DNA of 64,000 nucleotides, from the NCBI RefSeq assembly GCF_011927955.1, contig NZ_JAATJN010000001.1, positions 2,790,001-2,854,000 of the forward strand. Direction: 5' to 3'. The first letter of the stretch is position 1. Every line of letters starts with the position of its first letter. Positions 32,859-43,055 of this stretch are shown here, in pieces. The DNA is from Brevibacterium marinum (GTDB lineage Bacteria; Actinomycetota; Actinomycetes; Actinomycetales; Brevibacteriaceae). The notes beneath the pieces were generated by a model that saw nothing but the letters and a program-made list of their open reading frames with translations, did no database searches and had not been told where the DNA came from. The position numbers were made by a program, and so were the translations under genes.

Positions 32859-34940
32859 ATGAACTCCCTGTCCTGGACAGAGCTCGACAACCGCGCAGTC
32901 GACACCGCCCGTCTCCTCGCCGCCGACGCGGTTCAGAAGGCGGGTCACGGCCACCCCGGAACCGCGATGAGTCTTGCTCCCATCGCTCATTACCTCTACC
33001 AGTACGGTCTCAAGCATGATCCCGCCGATCCGAGCTGGATCGGCCGCGACCGGTTCGTCCTCTCGTGCGGACACAGCTCGCTGACCCAGTACGTGCAGCT
33101 CTACCTGTCCGGCTTCGGGCTCGAACTCGACGACCTCAAGGCGCTGCGCACCTGGGGTTCGCTGACCCCGGGCCATCCCGAGGTCGGGCATACCGCAGGC
33201 GTCGAGATCACCACGGGCCCGCTGGGTTCGGGTCTCGCCTCGGCGGTTGGAATGGCCATGGCCTCCCGCCGTGAACGCGGACTCTTCGATCCCGATGCGG
33301 CACCGGGGTCCTCCCCGTTCGATCACTCGATCGTGGTGCTCGCCTCCGACGGTGACCTCGAGGAAGGCGTCTCCGGCGAAGCCTCCTCCCTCGCCGGAAC
33401 CCAGGAGCTGTCCAATCTGATCGTCGTCTGGGACGACAACCGGATCTCCATCGAAGACGACACGGCGATCGCCTTCGGCGAGGACACGGCTGCCCGCTAC
33501 GCCGCCTACGGGTGGCACGTCCAACACGTGGACTTCAGAGCCGGCGAGGAGTACACGGAAGACGTCGATGCCTTCCACCGGGCCATGGAGGCCGCCAAGG
33601 CCGACTCCCGCCCCTCCTTCATCCGCCTCTCGACGGTCATCGCCTGGCCCGCCCCGAACGCGCGGAACACCGGGGGTTCGCACGGTTCCGCCCTCGGTGC
33701 CGAAGAGGTCGCAGCGACCAAGCGGATCCTCGGCTTCGACCCCGATGAGACCTTCGCCGTCCCTGCCGAGGTGCTCAACCACACCCGCTCGGCCATGGAC
33801 CGGGGCCGTGGGGCCCACATCGAATGGGACAGGGCCTACACCGCCTGGCGCGAGGCGAATCCCGCCAATGCCGAACTCTTCGACCGTCTGGCCAAGCGTG
33901 AGCTGCCCGCCGGCATCGACAGCGAATTCCCCGTCTTCGACGCCGACGAGAAGGGCATCGCCACGCGCGCGGCCTCCGGCAAGGTCATCAACGCCATCGC
34001 CGCAACGATGCCCGAGCTGTGGGGAGGGTCGGCCGATCTCGCCGGGTCGAACAACACCCTGATCAAGGCCGAGCCGAGTTTCCTGCCCGAGCATCGTTCG
34101 ACCGAGGCGTTCTCCGGCAACGAATACGGTCGCAACATCCACTTCGGCGTCCGGGAGTTCTCCGCCGGACTCATCGGCAACGGCATCGCCCTGCACGGGG
34201 GCACCCGCCCCTACACGGGCACCTTCCTCATCTTCAGCGACTACCAGCGGCCCGCAATCCGTCTGGCCGCCCTGCAGCAGGTGCCGAACGTGTTCGTGTG
34301 GACCCACGACTCGATCGGCCTCGGCGAGGACGGTCCCACCCACCAGCCGATCGAGCACCTCTCCGCGCTGCGTGCGATCCCCGGCCTCGACCTCGTGCGA
34401 CCGGCCGACGCGAATGAGACCTCGGTCGTGTGGCGCAAGATCCTCGACCGCACGGATGGGCCCAGCGGCCTCGTGCTCACCCGCCAGGCCGTGCCGATCC
34501 TCGACCGTGACAAGTGCGCTCCCGCCTCCGAAGCAGCCCGCGGCGGATATGTCCTCTTCGACACCGCCGGTGAACCCGAGGTCGCGATCCTCGCCAGCGG
34601 TTCGGAAGTCGCCATCGCGATCGCCGCGGCGGAAGAGCTGCAGGCGGCAGGCACGGCCGCACGTGTCATCTCGATGCCGTGCCAGGAATGGTTCGACGCC
34701 CAGCCCGAGGATTATCGACGGGCGGTGCTCCCCCGCGGCCTCAAGGCACGTGTGAGCATCGAAGCCGCGTCCGCGATGAGCTGGCACAGATACCTCGGCG
34801 ATGCCGGCCGTGCCGTGTCGATCGAGCACTTCGGCGCATCGGCCGACTACGCCACTCTGTACGAGAAGTTCGGAATCACCTCGGCGGCCGTCGTCACGGC
34901 TGCCCAGGAATCCATCACGGCAGCGAAGGCGGAAGCATGA
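32859..34940 (+). CDS. tkt: Transketolase
   Basis: Thiamine-diphosphate enzyme of the pentose phosphate pathway, 693 residues from the ATG at 32859. The N-terminus WTELDNRAVDTARLLAADAV, GHGHPGTAMSLAPIAHYLY near residue 28, and the TPP motif SDGDLEEGVSGEASSLAGTQ near residue 165 are typical. The catalytic Glu region, GVREFSAGLIGNGIALHGG, lies near residue 430. It heads the tkt-tal-pgi operon with overlapping starts and stops. Zwf, opcA and pgl, which normally follow in relatives, are absent here. Confidence 0.95.
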   Translation: MNSLSWTELDNRAVDTARLLAADAVQKAGHGHPGTAMSLAPIAHYLYQYGLKHDPADPSWIGRDRFVLSCGHSSLTQYVQLYLSGFGLELDDLKALRTWGSLTPGHPEVGHTAGVEITTGPLGSGLASAVGMAMASRRERGLFDPDAAPGSSPFDHSIVVLASDGDLEEGVSGEASSLAGTQELSNLIVVWDDNRISIEDDTAIAFGEDTAARYAAYGWHVQHVDFRAGEEYTEDVDAFHRAMEAAKADSRPSFIRLSTVIAWPAPNARNTGGSHGSALGAEEVAATKRILGFDPDETFAVPAEVLNHTRSAMDRGRGAHIEWDRAYTAWREANPANAELFDRLAKRELPAGIDSEFPVFDADEKGIATRAASGKVINAIAATMPELWGGSADLAGSNNTLIKAEPSFLPEHRSTEAFSGNEYGRNIHFGVREFSAGLIGNGIALHGGTRPYTGTFLIFSDYQRPAIRLAALQQVPNVFVWTHDSIGLGEDGPTHQPIEHLSALRAIPGLDLVRPADANETSVVWRKILDRTDGPSGLVLTRQAVPILDRDKCAPASEAARGGYVLFDTAGEPEVAILASGSEVAIAIAAAEELQAAGTAARVISMPCQEWFDAQPEDYRRAVLPRGLKARVSIEAASAMSWHRYLGDAGRAVSIEHFGASADYATLYEKFGITSAAVVTAAQESITAAKAEA

Positions 34941-36040
34941 ACAGCAATCTTGAACAGCTCAGCGAACACGGTGTCTCCATCTGGCTCGACGACCTCTCGC
35001 GGACGCGCCTCGAATCCGGTGACCTGGCACGACTCATCGAAGACTCCGGCGTCACCGGAGTGACGACGAATCCGACGATCTTCGCGAATGCGATCGCCGG
35101 ATCCGACAGCTACGATTCCGCTCTGACCGGACTCGCGACGGACCGGGCCTCCGCCGATGAGGCGATCGAATCTCTGACGACCTCGGACGTCGCGGCCGCT
35201 GCCCGGCTCCTCCGTCCCGTCTTCGACGCCACGAACGCCGATGACGGTCGCGTGTCGATCGAGGTCGCCCCCCCGCTGGCCCATGATGCCGAGGCCACCG
35301 TCGCGGCGGCCAAGGCACTCTGGGAGCGAGTCGGAGAACCCAATGCGATGATCAAGATCCCGGCCACCGAAGCGGGACTGCGTGCGATCTCGGAGACCAT
35401 CGCGGCCGGCATCAGCGTCAATGTGACCCTGGTGTTCTCGCTCACCCGCTACCGCCACGTCGTCGAGGCGTTCCTCCAGGGACTCGAGAAGGCCCGTGCG
35501 GCCGGGCACGACCTCAACCGGATCCGGTCGGTGGCGTCGATCTTCGTCTCTCGCGTGGATGCGGAGATCGACTCCCGTCTGGACAGTCTCGACGATCCTG
35601 CCGCCGCCGACCTCAAGGGCCGAGCGGGCATCGCCAACTGCGTGCTGGCCCATGAGATCCACTCGCAGCTGTTCACGTCCGAACGCTTCCGGGTCCTCGA
35701 GCTCGCCGGAGCCAGGCCCCAACGGCTGCTGTGGGCGTCGACCGGAGTCAAGAACCCCGACTACCCGGACACGATGTACGTGACCGGGCTCGTGGCCGAG
35801 AACACCGTGAACACGATGCCCGAACCCACGATGGAGGCCTTCGCCGACCACGGCGAGGTCACCGGTGAGATCTCGCCGGAGAACTACCGGGCCGCCGATG
35901 AGGTCTACGACCGCATCGCCCGTCTCGGAATCGACTATGCGGAGGTGATGACCGTGCTCGAGACTCAGGGACTCGAGAAGTTCGACGTCAGCTGGGCCGA
36001 ACTTCAGGACACGATTCGCACAGCCCTGGACCGATCATGA
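34937..36040 (+). CDS. tal: Transaldolase
   Basis: Transfers a dihydroxyacetone unit in the non-oxidative pentose phosphate pathway. It has 367 residues, the long actinobacterial form. SIWLDDLSRTRLESGDLARL opens the protein. The Schiff-base lysine is in NAMIKIPATEAGLRAI near residue 138. GVTTNPTIFANAI and LLWASTGVKNPDYPDT are conserved. The start overlaps the tkt stop (ATGA) and the stop overlaps the pgi start. Confidence 0.95.
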   Translation: MNSNLEQLSEHGVSIWLDDLSRTRLESGDLARLIEDSGVTGVTTNPTIFANAIAGSDSYDSALTGLATDRASADEAIESLTTSDVAAAARLLRPVFDATNADDGRVSIEVAPPLAHDAEATVAAAKALWERVGEPNAMIKIPATEAGLRAISETIAAGISVNVTLVFSLTRYRHVVEAFLQGLEKARAAGHDLNRIRSVASIFVSRVDAEIDSRLDSLDDPAAADLKGRAGIANCVLAHEIHSQLFTSERFRVLELAGARPQRLLWASTGVKNPDYPDTMYVTGLVAENTVNTMPEPTMEAFADHGEVTGEISPENYRAADEVYDRIARLGIDYAEVMTVLETQGLEKFDVSWAELQDTIRTALDRS

Positions 36041-37659
36041 GACTGCAGCTGAATGTCCCGGTCACGGAGGACTACACCGCCGAGGTGGACCGACTCCTCG
36101 ACGCGCACGTGCCCTCACGTCTGGCGGCCGAAGATGCGACATTGTTCCCAGACCACGCAGCGTCTGCGTCCCGCATGGGATGGGTGGACCTGCCGCAGAG
36201 GGCCTCGGGCCTGCTCGATGACATCGAGTCGCTGCGTTCGGTCCTCGATGTGCAGGGGCTGCGATCGATCACCCTCACCGGCATGGGCGGTTCGTCCCTG
36301 GCCCCGGAGGTCATGGCCCAGGCCGCCGGCGTCAGGCTCGAGGTCGTGGACTCCACGGATCCCAATCAGGTCGCCGAGGCGATCGGGACCGATCTCTCCC
36401 ACACAGTGCTCATCGTCGCTTCCAAGTCGGGGACGACGATCGAGACCGACGCGATCCGGCGGGCCTTCGCCGCGGCGTTCGAATCGGTCGACATCGACCC
36501 GGCCTCACGCATGATCGCGATCACCGATCCGGGGACGGAACTCGATACGCTGGCCGCCGAAGAAGGATTCCTGGCTGCGTTCCACGCCGATGAGACCGTC
36601 GGCGGACGCTACAGCGCCCTATCGGCCTTCGGTCTCGTCCCGGCCGGCCTCGCGGGCGTCGACGTCCGCGAGATCGTTTCCTCGGCGGCAGCGGCCGTCG
36701 ACGGCCTCGGAGCCGATGCCTCGGACAATCCTGCGCTGCAGTTCGGGACCTGGTTGGGCATCGGCCACGCCAGGACGACGGAGAAACTCGTGCTCGCAGA
36801 GACGTCACCGGCACTGTCCGGATTGAGCAGATGGGTCGAACAGCTCATCGCCGAATCCTTGGGCAAGGACGGTCAGGGGATCCTGCCCGTCGTCGTCGAC
36901 GGCCCCTCAGACATCGGATTCTGCGATGCCAGGGCCGATGCGATGCTGTGCACCCAGGGTCCCGCCACGGACGTCGAGGCCCCCTCCGGGTTCGAATCGA
37001 CGATCGACGGCGAACTCGGCGAACTCTTCGTGTTCTGGGAGTACGCCACCGCGATCGCCGGCTACAGCCTCGCCGTCGATCCCTTCGACCAGCCGGATGT
37101 CGAGTCGGCCAAGGAGCACGCCAGGCAGGCGCTGTCCCACGGTTCCTCGACTGCACCGGATCAGCCGGCGTTCCGCGAGGATCAGATCGAGGTCTTCGGT
37201 GAGTTCGACGAGGCGACCGATCTCGTCGGTGCCGTCGCCGGTCTGTTCGCCCAGGTCGACGAGTACGGTTACATCGGCGTGCAGGCGTTCCTCGATCGTC
37301 TGGCGGAGGCCGATGCCGAGGATCTGCGTGCCCTGGTCTCACAGCATTCGGGGGTGCAGACGACATTCGGCTTCGGGCCGCGATATCTGCATTCGACGGG
37401 CCAGTACCACAAGGGCGGGCGCCCCAACGGGGTCTTCCTGCAGATCACCGCTGAGCCCCGAACGGATCTGCTGGTGCCCGGTCGCGCCTATGGCTTCACC
37501 CAGCTGCAGCGGGCGCAGGCTCTCGGCGATGCCGCGGCGCTGGAGGAGAAGGGCCGTCCCGTGCTGCGGATCCATCTGCTCGACCGTGCCCGGGGGCTTG
37601 AGCAGCTGCGAGCTGTGATCGCCGAGGTGGAGCCCCGCCACCATTTCGGTGTCGACTGA
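36037..37659 (+). CDS. pgi: Glucose-6-phosphate isomerase
   Basis: Interconverts glucose-6-phosphate and fructose-6-phosphate. It has 540 residues. SIS-type sugar-phosphate motifs are ITLTGMGGSSLAPEVMAQAA near residue 85 and IVASKSGTTIETDAIRRAF near residue 130. QFGTWLGIGHARTTEKLVLA and RYLHSTGQYHKGGRPNGVFL are also typical of this actinobacterial branch. Last gene of the tkt-tal-pgi operon; a strong terminator hairpin follows 21 bases later. Confidence 0.9.
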   Translation: MRLQLNVPVTEDYTAEVDRLLDAHVPSRLAAEDATLFPDHAASASRMGWVDLPQRASGLLDDIESLRSVLDVQGLRSITLTGMGGSSLAPEVMAQAAGVRLEVVDSTDPNQVAEAIGTDLSHTVLIVASKSGTTIETDAIRRAFAAAFESVDIDPASRMIAITDPGTELDTLAAEEGFLAAFHADETVGGRYSALSAFGLVPAGLAGVDVREIVSSAAAAVDGLGADASDNPALQFGTWLGIGHARTTEKLVLAETSPALSGLSRWVEQLIAESLGKDGQGILPVVVDGPSDIGFCDARADAMLCTQGPATDVEAPSGFESTIDGELGELFVFWEYATAIAGYSLAVDPFDQPDVESAKEHARQALSHGSSTAPDQPAFREDQIEVFGEFDEATDLVGAVAGLFAQVDEYGYIGVQAFLDRLAEADAEDLRALVSQHSGVQTTFGFGPRYLHSTGQYHKGGRPNGVFLQITAEPRTDLLVPGRAYGFTQLQRAQALGDAAALEEKGRPVLRIHLLDRARGLEQLRAVIAEVEPRHHFGVD

Positions 37660-37680
37660 TCGTGCCAAGCGCATGAGTCA

Positions 37681-37706
37681 GGGCCCCGACCGATCGGTCG
37701 GGGCCC
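37681..37706. terminator. Terminator hairpin between pgi and secG
   Basis: Perfect palindrome with 13-bp arms starting GGGCCCCGACCGA, followed on the plus strand by TTCTGT. It separates two convergent transcription units. Confidence 0.85.
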
Positions 37707-37737
37707 TTCTGTCATGGTGGTCGTCCGGGAGGCCCTG

Positions 37738-37983
37738 TCAGGCGTTGAAGCGGGTGATGAGGCCGAGCAGGATGATGCAGGCGCCCCAGACGATCGCCAT
37801 CAGTGTGGTGAAGCGGTTGAGGTTGCGCTCAGCCACGCCCGACGATCCCAGCGACGAGGACATCCCGCCGCCGAACATGTCCGACATGCCTCCACCCTTG
37901 CCCTTGTGCATGAGGATGAGGAGGGTCAGGAAGATGCTCGTGAGCACGAGCAGCGCGATGAGTACGATTTCGAGGATTTCCAC
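37738..37983 (-). CDS. secG: Preprotein translocase subunit SecG
   Basis: Small membrane subunit of the SecYEG channel, 81 residues from the GTG at 37983. Two hydrophobic helices (EIVLIALLVLTSIFLTLLIL and TTLMAIVWGACIILLGLI) flank a Gly/Ser-rich loop with HKGKGGGMSDMFGGGMSSSL, which is diagnostic. It is the last gene of the gap-pgk-tpiA-secG set. TATAGG lies 11 nt upstream on the minus strand, so it may also have its own promoter. Confidence 0.93.
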   Translation of the reverse strand: MEILEIVLIALLVLTSIFLTLLILMHKGKGGGMSDMFGGGMSSSLGSSGVAERNLNRFTTLMAIVWGACIILLGLITRFNA

Positions 37984-38026
37984 GTCGAGTTCAACCTATA
38001 TTTCGTCAGAGGATTTGGTGATCAGT

Positions 38027-38812
38027 CTACTGTGCCGCCGCGGCCTTGCACAAAGCGGCGAAGTCGGGTCCGTTGAGGCTGGCGCCACCGACCAGGGCAC
38101 CGTCGATGTCGTCGGAGGCCAGAATCTCGGCCACATTGTCCGTCTTCACCGAACCGCCGTAGAGGATTCGGGTGGACCCGGCCAGTGAGGACCCGTGCCG
38201 GTCTTCGAGTCGCGCCCTGATGGCCGTTGCCATCTCGGCCGCGTCGGCCGCCGTCGCAGTCTCGCCCGTGCCGATCGCCCAGACCGGTTCGTAGGCGATG
38301 ACGAGTCCTTCGAGTGCGGCGGCGTCGAGGCCCTCCAGTGATTCCTCGAGCTGGGTGAGGGTGAAGTCCACATGGGTCTTCTCCTGACGCTGTTCCAGAG
38401 ATTCTCCGGTGCACAGGATGGGCGTGATCTCCTGCGCCAGCGCCGCCTTGACCTTGGCCGCGACGATGTCGTTGGTCTCGTGGTTGTTCGCCCGGCGTTC
38501 GCTGTGGCCGACGACGACGTAGGTGCAGCCCAGCCGCGATAGGAACGAGGCGGCGATCTCCCCGGTGTGTGCGCCGGGTTCGTGTTGGGAGACGTCCTGT
38601 GCGCCGTAGTTCAGCCACAGTTTGTCGCCTTGGACGAGGGTCTGCACCGAGCGGATGTCGGTGAACGGCGGGATGACGACGACATCGCATATCGTCTCGT
38701 CGAGTTTCGCGTCCTCGAGCGCCCAGGCCAGTCTCTGCACGCTCGAGATCGCTTCGAGATGATCGTGATTCATCTTCCAGTTGCCGGCCAGGAGCAGGGT
38801 GCGTTCGCTCAT
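38027..38812 (-). CDS. tpiA: Triosephosphate isomerase
   Basis: Glycolytic isomerase of 261 residues from the ATG at 38812. The substrate-binding LLLAGNWKMNHDHLEA, the catalytic His in TYVVVGHSERRANNHETND near residue 97, and the catalytic Glu in VIAYEPVWAIGTGETA near residue 170 are all present. The phosphate loop ILYGGSVKTDN follows. It lies 14 bases after pgk. Confidence 0.96.
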   Translation of the reverse strand: MSERTLLLAGNWKMNHDHLEAISSVQRLAWALEDAKLDETICDVVVIPPFTDIRSVQTLVQGDKLWLNYGAQDVSQHEPGAHTGEIAASFLSRLGCTYVVVGHSERRANNHETNDIVAAKVKAALAQEITPILCTGESLEQRQEKTHVDFTLTQLEESLEGLDAAALEGLVIAYEPVWAIGTGETATAADAAEMATAIRARLEDRHGSSLAGSTRILYGGSVKTDNVAEILASDDIDGALVGGASLNGPDFAALCKAAAAQ

Positions 38813-38826
38813 TGTCGTCTTCTTTC

Positions 38827-40041
38827 TCACGCGAGTGCTTCGAGTCCGGGCAGGGTCTTGCCTTCGAGGTATTCGAGGCTGGCACCGCCCCCGGTGGAGA
38901 TGTGGCCGAATTCGTCATCGGCGAAACCGAGGGAGCGCACGGCCGCGGCCGAGTCACCGCCGCCGACGACCGTCAGACGGTTACTGGTCTCGGGCGGATC
39001 GGTCAGGGCCGCTGCGATGGCCTTCGTGCCCGCGGCGAAGGCGGGGAACTCGAAGACGCCCATGGGGCCGTTCCAGAACACGGTCGTGGATTCGGCGATG
39101 ATCTTCGCATAGGTATCGGCCGATTCGGGGCCGATGTCGAGGCCCAGGCCCTGGGCTCCGGCCGGTGTCGACTCGAGTTCGGCGACCGGACGCTCCCAGT
39201 TCTCGGCGTCGGCGGCGAAGGAGGCGGCCATCACGATGTCCGTGGGCAGGACGATTCTCGCTCCCCCGGCCTCGGCGCGGTCGAGATAGCCCTTGACGTC
39301 GTCGATCCGGTCCTTCTCGACGAGGCTGGCGCCGATGTCGTGGCCGAGTGCGGCGAGGAAGGTGAAGACCATTCCACCGCCGATGAGCAGATTGTCGGCG
39401 CGGTCGATGAGGTTGTCGATGACGCCGAGTTTGTCCGAGACCTTCGATCCGCCCAGGACAACCGTGAACGGGGCCTGTGGATCGTTGAGCAGACGGTCGC
39501 TGACTTCCACCTCGTCGCGGACGAGTGATCCGGCATAATGCGGCAGCAGAGCCGCGATGTCGTACACGGAGGCCTGTTTGCGGTGAACGACGCCGAAGCC
39601 GTCGGAGACGAAATCGTCTGCCAGCTCGGCCAGCTGCGCGGCGAAGGCCCTGCGCTCGTCATCGTTCTTCGAGGTCTCGCCGGGGTTGAAGCGGAGATTC
39701 TCGAGCAGCAGCACCTCGCCGTCGTCAAGCCCCGCTGCCTTTGTCTTCGCCTCCTCGCCGACGGTGTCGGCCGAGAACTCGACGTCTCGTCCGATCGCCT
39801 CGGCGAGTTCCGGTGCCAACGGATGGAGGGAGAACTGTGGATCGGGCTCACCCTTGGGGCGTCCCAGATGAGACATGACGACCACCCGCGCTCCCGCTTC
39901 GGCCAGCTCTCTGATCGTTGCGGCCGAGGCCAGGATGCGACCGCTGTCGGTGATCGTGCCGTCGTCCATCGGGACGTTGAGGTCGCTGCGGACGAGGACC
40001 GTGCGGTGGGAGAAGATCTGCGGGTCGTCGTAGGTCCTCAT
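38827..40041 (-). CDS. pgk: Phosphoglycerate kinase
   Basis: ATP-generating glycolytic kinase of 404 residues from the ATG at 40041, which overlaps the gap stop. The substrate-binding region has VLVRSDLNVPMDDG and VVMSHLGRPKGEPDP. VVLGGSKVSDKLGVIDNL lies mid-protein, and the nucleotide-binding C-terminal domain has FWNGPMGVFE and ISTGGGASLEYLEGK. Confidence 0.96.
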   Translation of the reverse strand: MRTYDDPQIFSHRTVLVRSDLNVPMDDGTITDSGRILASAATIRELAEAGARVVVMSHLGRPKGEPDPQFSLHPLAPELAEAIGRDVEFSADTVGEEAKTKAAGLDDGEVLLLENLRFNPGETSKNDDERRAFAAQLAELADDFVSDGFGVVHRKQASVYDIAALLPHYAGSLVRDEVEVSDRLLNDPQAPFTVVLGGSKVSDKLGVIDNLIDRADNLLIGGGMVFTFLAALGHDIGASLVEKDRIDDVKGYLDRAEAGGARIVLPTDIVMAASFAADAENWERPVAELESTPAGAQGLGLDIGPESADTYAKIIAESTTVFWNGPMGVFEFPAFAAGTKAIAAALTDPPETSNRLTVVGGGDSAAAVRSLGFADDEFGHISTGGGASLEYLEGKTLPGLEALA

Positions 40042-41039
40042 GTGTCCCTTTCTCCGAGGATGTAGCTGACCATGTCCTTGAGGCGATTCGTGTAGCCCCA
40101 TTCGTTGTCGTACCAGGCCACGACCTTGATCTGATTGCCGAGTGTCATCGTGAGCTGGGAATCGACGATCGCCGAGGCGGTGGTGCCGACGATGTCGGTC
40201 GAGACCAACGGTGCCGTGCTGTAGTCGAGGTAGGGCGAGGACTCGGCGGCCTTGGCGAGGATCTCATTGACCTCGTCGGTGGTGGCGTCGCGCTTCGGGG
40301 TGAAGGTGAAGTCGATGATCGATCCGGCCGGGACGGGCACTCGGATGGCCAACCCGTCGAGTTTGCCGGCCAGGTGCGGCATCACCCTGCCGACGGTGCG
40401 TGCGGCCCCGGTGGTGGTCGGGACGATGTTGACGGCGGCGGCGCGGGCACGGCGGAGATCGCGGTGCGGGCCGTCGACGAGCATCTGGTCGCCGGTGTAG
40501 GCGTGGACGGTGTTGAGCAGTCCCGATTCCACGCCGATCGCGTCGTCGACGGCTCTGACGACGGTGGCCATGCAGTTCGTCGTGCAGGAGGCGTTCGAGA
40601 CGACGGTGTGCTGGGCCGGGTCGAAGTCGGCTTCGTTGACGCCCATGACGAAGGTGCCGTCGACGTCCTTACCCGGTGCGGACAGGACGACGGTCTTCAC
40701 AGTCCCACCGAGGTGGACCTCGGCCTGATCACGTCGGGTGAATATGCCCGTGGATTCGACGACGAGCTCGACCTCATGGGCCGACCAGTCGATCTCGGAC
40801 GGCTCGGCCTGGCTGAGTACGGTGATGGTCTTGTCACCGATGGTCAGCAAGTCCTCGCCGGCCTCGACCGGATGCTCGAAGCGCGGCCACACGGAGTCGT
40901 AGGCCAGCAGGTGAGCTAAGGTCTGCGTGTCGGTGAGGTCATTGATGGCGACGACCTCGAAGTCCGATGAGGGCTCGAGCGATAGGCGATACAGGGCACG
41001 TCCGATACGGCCGAAGCCGTTGATGGCTATTCGTCTCAT
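40038..41039 (-). CDS. gap: Glyceraldehyde-3-phosphate dehydrogenase
   Basis: NAD-dependent glycolytic dehydrogenase of 333 residues. The N-terminal Rossmann motif IAINGFGRIGRALYRL and the catalytic cysteine in VVSNASCTTNCMATVVRA near residue 153 are clear. The C-terminal WYDNEWGYTNRLKDMV is conserved. The stop overlaps the pgk start, giving a gap-pgk-tpiA-secG operon; it begins 9 bases after whiA ends. Confidence 0.96.
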   Translation of the reverse strand: MRRIAINGFGRIGRALYRLSLEPSSDFEVVAINDLTDTQTLAHLLAYDSVWPRFEHPVEAGEDLLTIGDKTITVLSQAEPSEIDWSAHEVELVVESTGIFTRRDQAEVHLGGTVKTVVLSAPGKDVDGTFVMGVNEADFDPAQHTVVSNASCTTNCMATVVRAVDDAIGVESGLLNTVHAYTGDQMLVDGPHRDLRRARAAAVNIVPTTTGAARTVGRVMPHLAGKLDGLAIRVPVPAGSIIDFTFTPKRDATTDEVNEILAKAAESSPYLDYSTAPLVSTDIVGTTASAIVDSQLTMTLGNQIKVVAWYDNEWGYTNRLKDMVSYILGERDT

Positions 41040-41048
41040 ACCTCGATC

Positions 41049-42032
41049 TTAACGATCTTCGAGCATTTCCGGGGTGAGACTGGACTCTGTGCCGGGAATT
41101 CCCAGATCTTCGGCATATTTGTCGGCCGTCGACAGCAGGCGGCGGATTCGGCCGGCGACCGCGTCCTTGGTCATCGGCGGATCGGCGAGTTGGCCGAGTT
41201 CTTCCAAAGACGCCTGTTTGTGCGTCACCCGCAGCGATCCGGCATAGCGCAGATGTTCGGGGACCTCGTCGCCGAGGATCTCGAGGGCTCTCTCCACGCG
41301 GGCTCCGGCGGCCACCGCCGCCCTGGCGGAGCGGCGCAGGTTCGCATCGTCGAAGTTGGCCAGACGGTTCGCGGTCGCCCGGACCTCTCGCCGCATCCGG
41401 CGCTCCTCCCAGACGAGGACGGCGCTGTGGGACCCCATGCGGGTGAGCAGGGCCGCGATGTCGTCTCCGTCGCGGATGACGACGCGATCGACCCCACGGA
41501 CCTCGCGCGCCTTCGCACTCAGTCCCAGACGTCTGGCGGCGCCGACGAGTGCGAGGGCGGCTTCGGGACCCGGGCAGGTGACTTCGAGGGCCGAGGAGCG
41601 ACCGGGTTCGGTCAGCGAACCGTGGGCGAGGAAGGCTCCGCGCCAGGCGGCTTCGGCATCGGCGACGGACCCGTTGACGATGGCCGAGGGAAGTCCCCGG
41701 ACGGGACGGCCCCGGTTGTCGACGAGACCGGTCTGCCGAGCCAGTGCGCCGCCATCGCGGGTGACCCTCAGCAGGTACCGGTTGGAACGGCGGATCCCGG
41801 CGGCGTTGATGACGACGATGTCGGCGTACTGGCCGTAGAGGTCCTTGATCTCGCTGCGGAGACGCTTGGCCGCTTGCGCGGTGTCGAGTTCGGCTTCGAG
41901 CACGATCGAACCGTTGACGAGGTGAAGTGCGGATGAGAAACGGAAGATCGCGGACACTTCGGCTTTGCGAGCAGAAGTGCGAGTGATCTTCACCCGTGCC
42001 AACTCATCCTTGACCTGAGAGGTCAGTGCCAT
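41049..42032 (-). CDS. whiA: WhiA, DNA-binding regulator
   Basis: Conserved Gram-positive DNA-binding protein, a sporulation regulator in Streptomyces, of 327 residues from the ATG at 42032. The N-terminus [20 protein letters not shown] leads into a degenerate LAGLIDADG homing-endonuclease fold ([30 protein letters not shown]). A C-terminal helix-turn-helix follows, with [20 protein letters not shown] near residue 275. It is in the usual rapZ-yvcK-whiA order. In a non-sporulating organism it probably affects cell division. Confidence 0.95.
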   Translation of the reverse strand: MALTSQVKDELARVKITRTSARKAEVSAIFRFSSALHLVNGSIVLEAELDTAQAAKRLRSEIKDLYGQYADIVVINAAGIRRSNRYLLRVTRDGGALARQTGLVDNRGRPVRGLPSAIVNGSVADAEAAWRGAFLAHGSLTEPGRSSALEVTCPGPEAALALVGAARRLGLSAKAREVRGVDRVVIRDGDDIAALLTRMGSHSAVLVWEERRMRREVRATANRLANFDDANLRRSARAAVAAGARVERALEILGDEVPEHLRYAGSLRVTHKQASLEELGQLADPPMTKDAVAGRIRRLLSTADKYAEDLGIPGTESSLTPEMLEDR

Positions 42033-42058
42033 TGTTCGTCCTCCTGCAAATGATTTTC

Positions 42059-43054
42059 CTACCACTGCTCGTCCACGCCGATCCCGGCGTCCACCAACAT
42101 GTCACGGTAACACGCGGCCAACTTGAGACTGTCATGCTGTCCTGCCCGTCGTGAGCGCAGCGGACCGGCCCACAGTTTGGCATCGAACATCTCCCGCGCA
42201 CACCGCTCGAGATCAGGTTCCACGCGGGTTGCCGCCTCGTCGACGAGGACGTAGCTCAGCTCGAGCGAGGGCGCATGTCTGTGCAGTGAAGCGAGGTGTT
42301 CGCTGAGACTGAGATCTCGTGTTTCGCCGTCACTCGAGCTGAGGTTGAGGGTGAGGGACTTCACCGCCGAGGAATTCCCGATCGCCTCCGCGAGTGAGGG
42401 CACGAGCAGATGCGGCATCACCGAGGTGTACCAGGAGCCGGGCCCGAGGTTGAGCACATCCGCCTCGGCGACGGCCTCGATCGTCTCATGTCGGGCCGGA
42501 GGCACGGGCGGGTCGAGGCGCACGGTCTCGACATGGCCCAGAGTCGAGGCGAGCACGGACTGACCGCGCACGACCTGGAAGGATCCGGGGAACTTCACAT
42601 CGGCCTCGATCGTCAGCGGGATCGAGGACATGGGCAGCACACGGCCGTGGGCACGCAGGAGTTTGGCCATCCAGTCGAGACCGGCGACATGGTCGCCGTG
42701 GATCTGCCACAGTGCGGAGATGAGCAGATTGCCCACCGAATGCCCGCTGAGCTCTCCTTCGGAGTCGAAGCGGTGCTGGATGACGTCGCGCCAGGTCTGG
42801 CCCCAGTTCCCGTCGTCGCAGAGAGCGGCCAGAGCCATCCGCAGGTCGCCGGGCGGCAGACCGCCGAGCTCGTCACGGAGTCTGCCGGAGGACCCGCCGT
42901 CGTCGGCGACGGTGACGACGGCCGTCAGCGACTCGGTGAGCAGGCGAAAGGCACGCAGCGCGGAATAGAGGCCGTGGCCACCGCCGAAGGAGACGATCTT
43001 GGGGCCCTTGTCCTTCGCCGCGGGGATGATCTGCGGGAGGTCTTCGGTCTCCAT
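42059..43054 (-). CDS. yvcK: YvcK/CofD-like gluconeogenesis factor
   Basis: Nucleotide-sugar-binding protein, in relatives needed for gluconeogenic growth and cell-wall synthesis, 331 residues. The N-terminal glycine loop [20 protein letters not shown] and [19 protein letters not shown] are diagnostic. [13 protein letters not shown] and [19 protein letters not shown] follow. The ATG at 43054, 2 bases after the rapZ stop with GGGGAGAG upstream, is preferred over the GTG at 43075. Confidence 0.93.
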   Translation of the reverse strand: METEDLPQIIPAAKDKGPKIVSFGGGHGLYSALRAFRLLTESLTAVVTVADDGGSSGRLRDELGGLPPGDLRMALAALCDDGNWGQTWRDVIQHRFDSEGELSGHSVGNLLISALWQIHGDHVAGLDWMAKLLRAHGRVLPMSSIPLTIEADVKFPGSFQVVRGQSVLASTLGHVETVRLDPPVPPARHETIEAVAEADVLNLGPGSWYTSVMPHLLVPSLAEAIGNSSAVKSLTLNLSSSDGETRDLSLSEHLASLHRHAPSLELSYVLVDEAATRVEPDLERCAREMFDAKLWAGPLRSRRAGQHDSLKLAACYRDMLVDAGIGVDEQW

Positions 43055-43055
43055 C

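Noticed and set aside
32685..34829. 714-codon open frame opposite tkt
   Set aside because: Antisense shadow of transketolase; composition is Gly/Arg/Val-rich with no domain.
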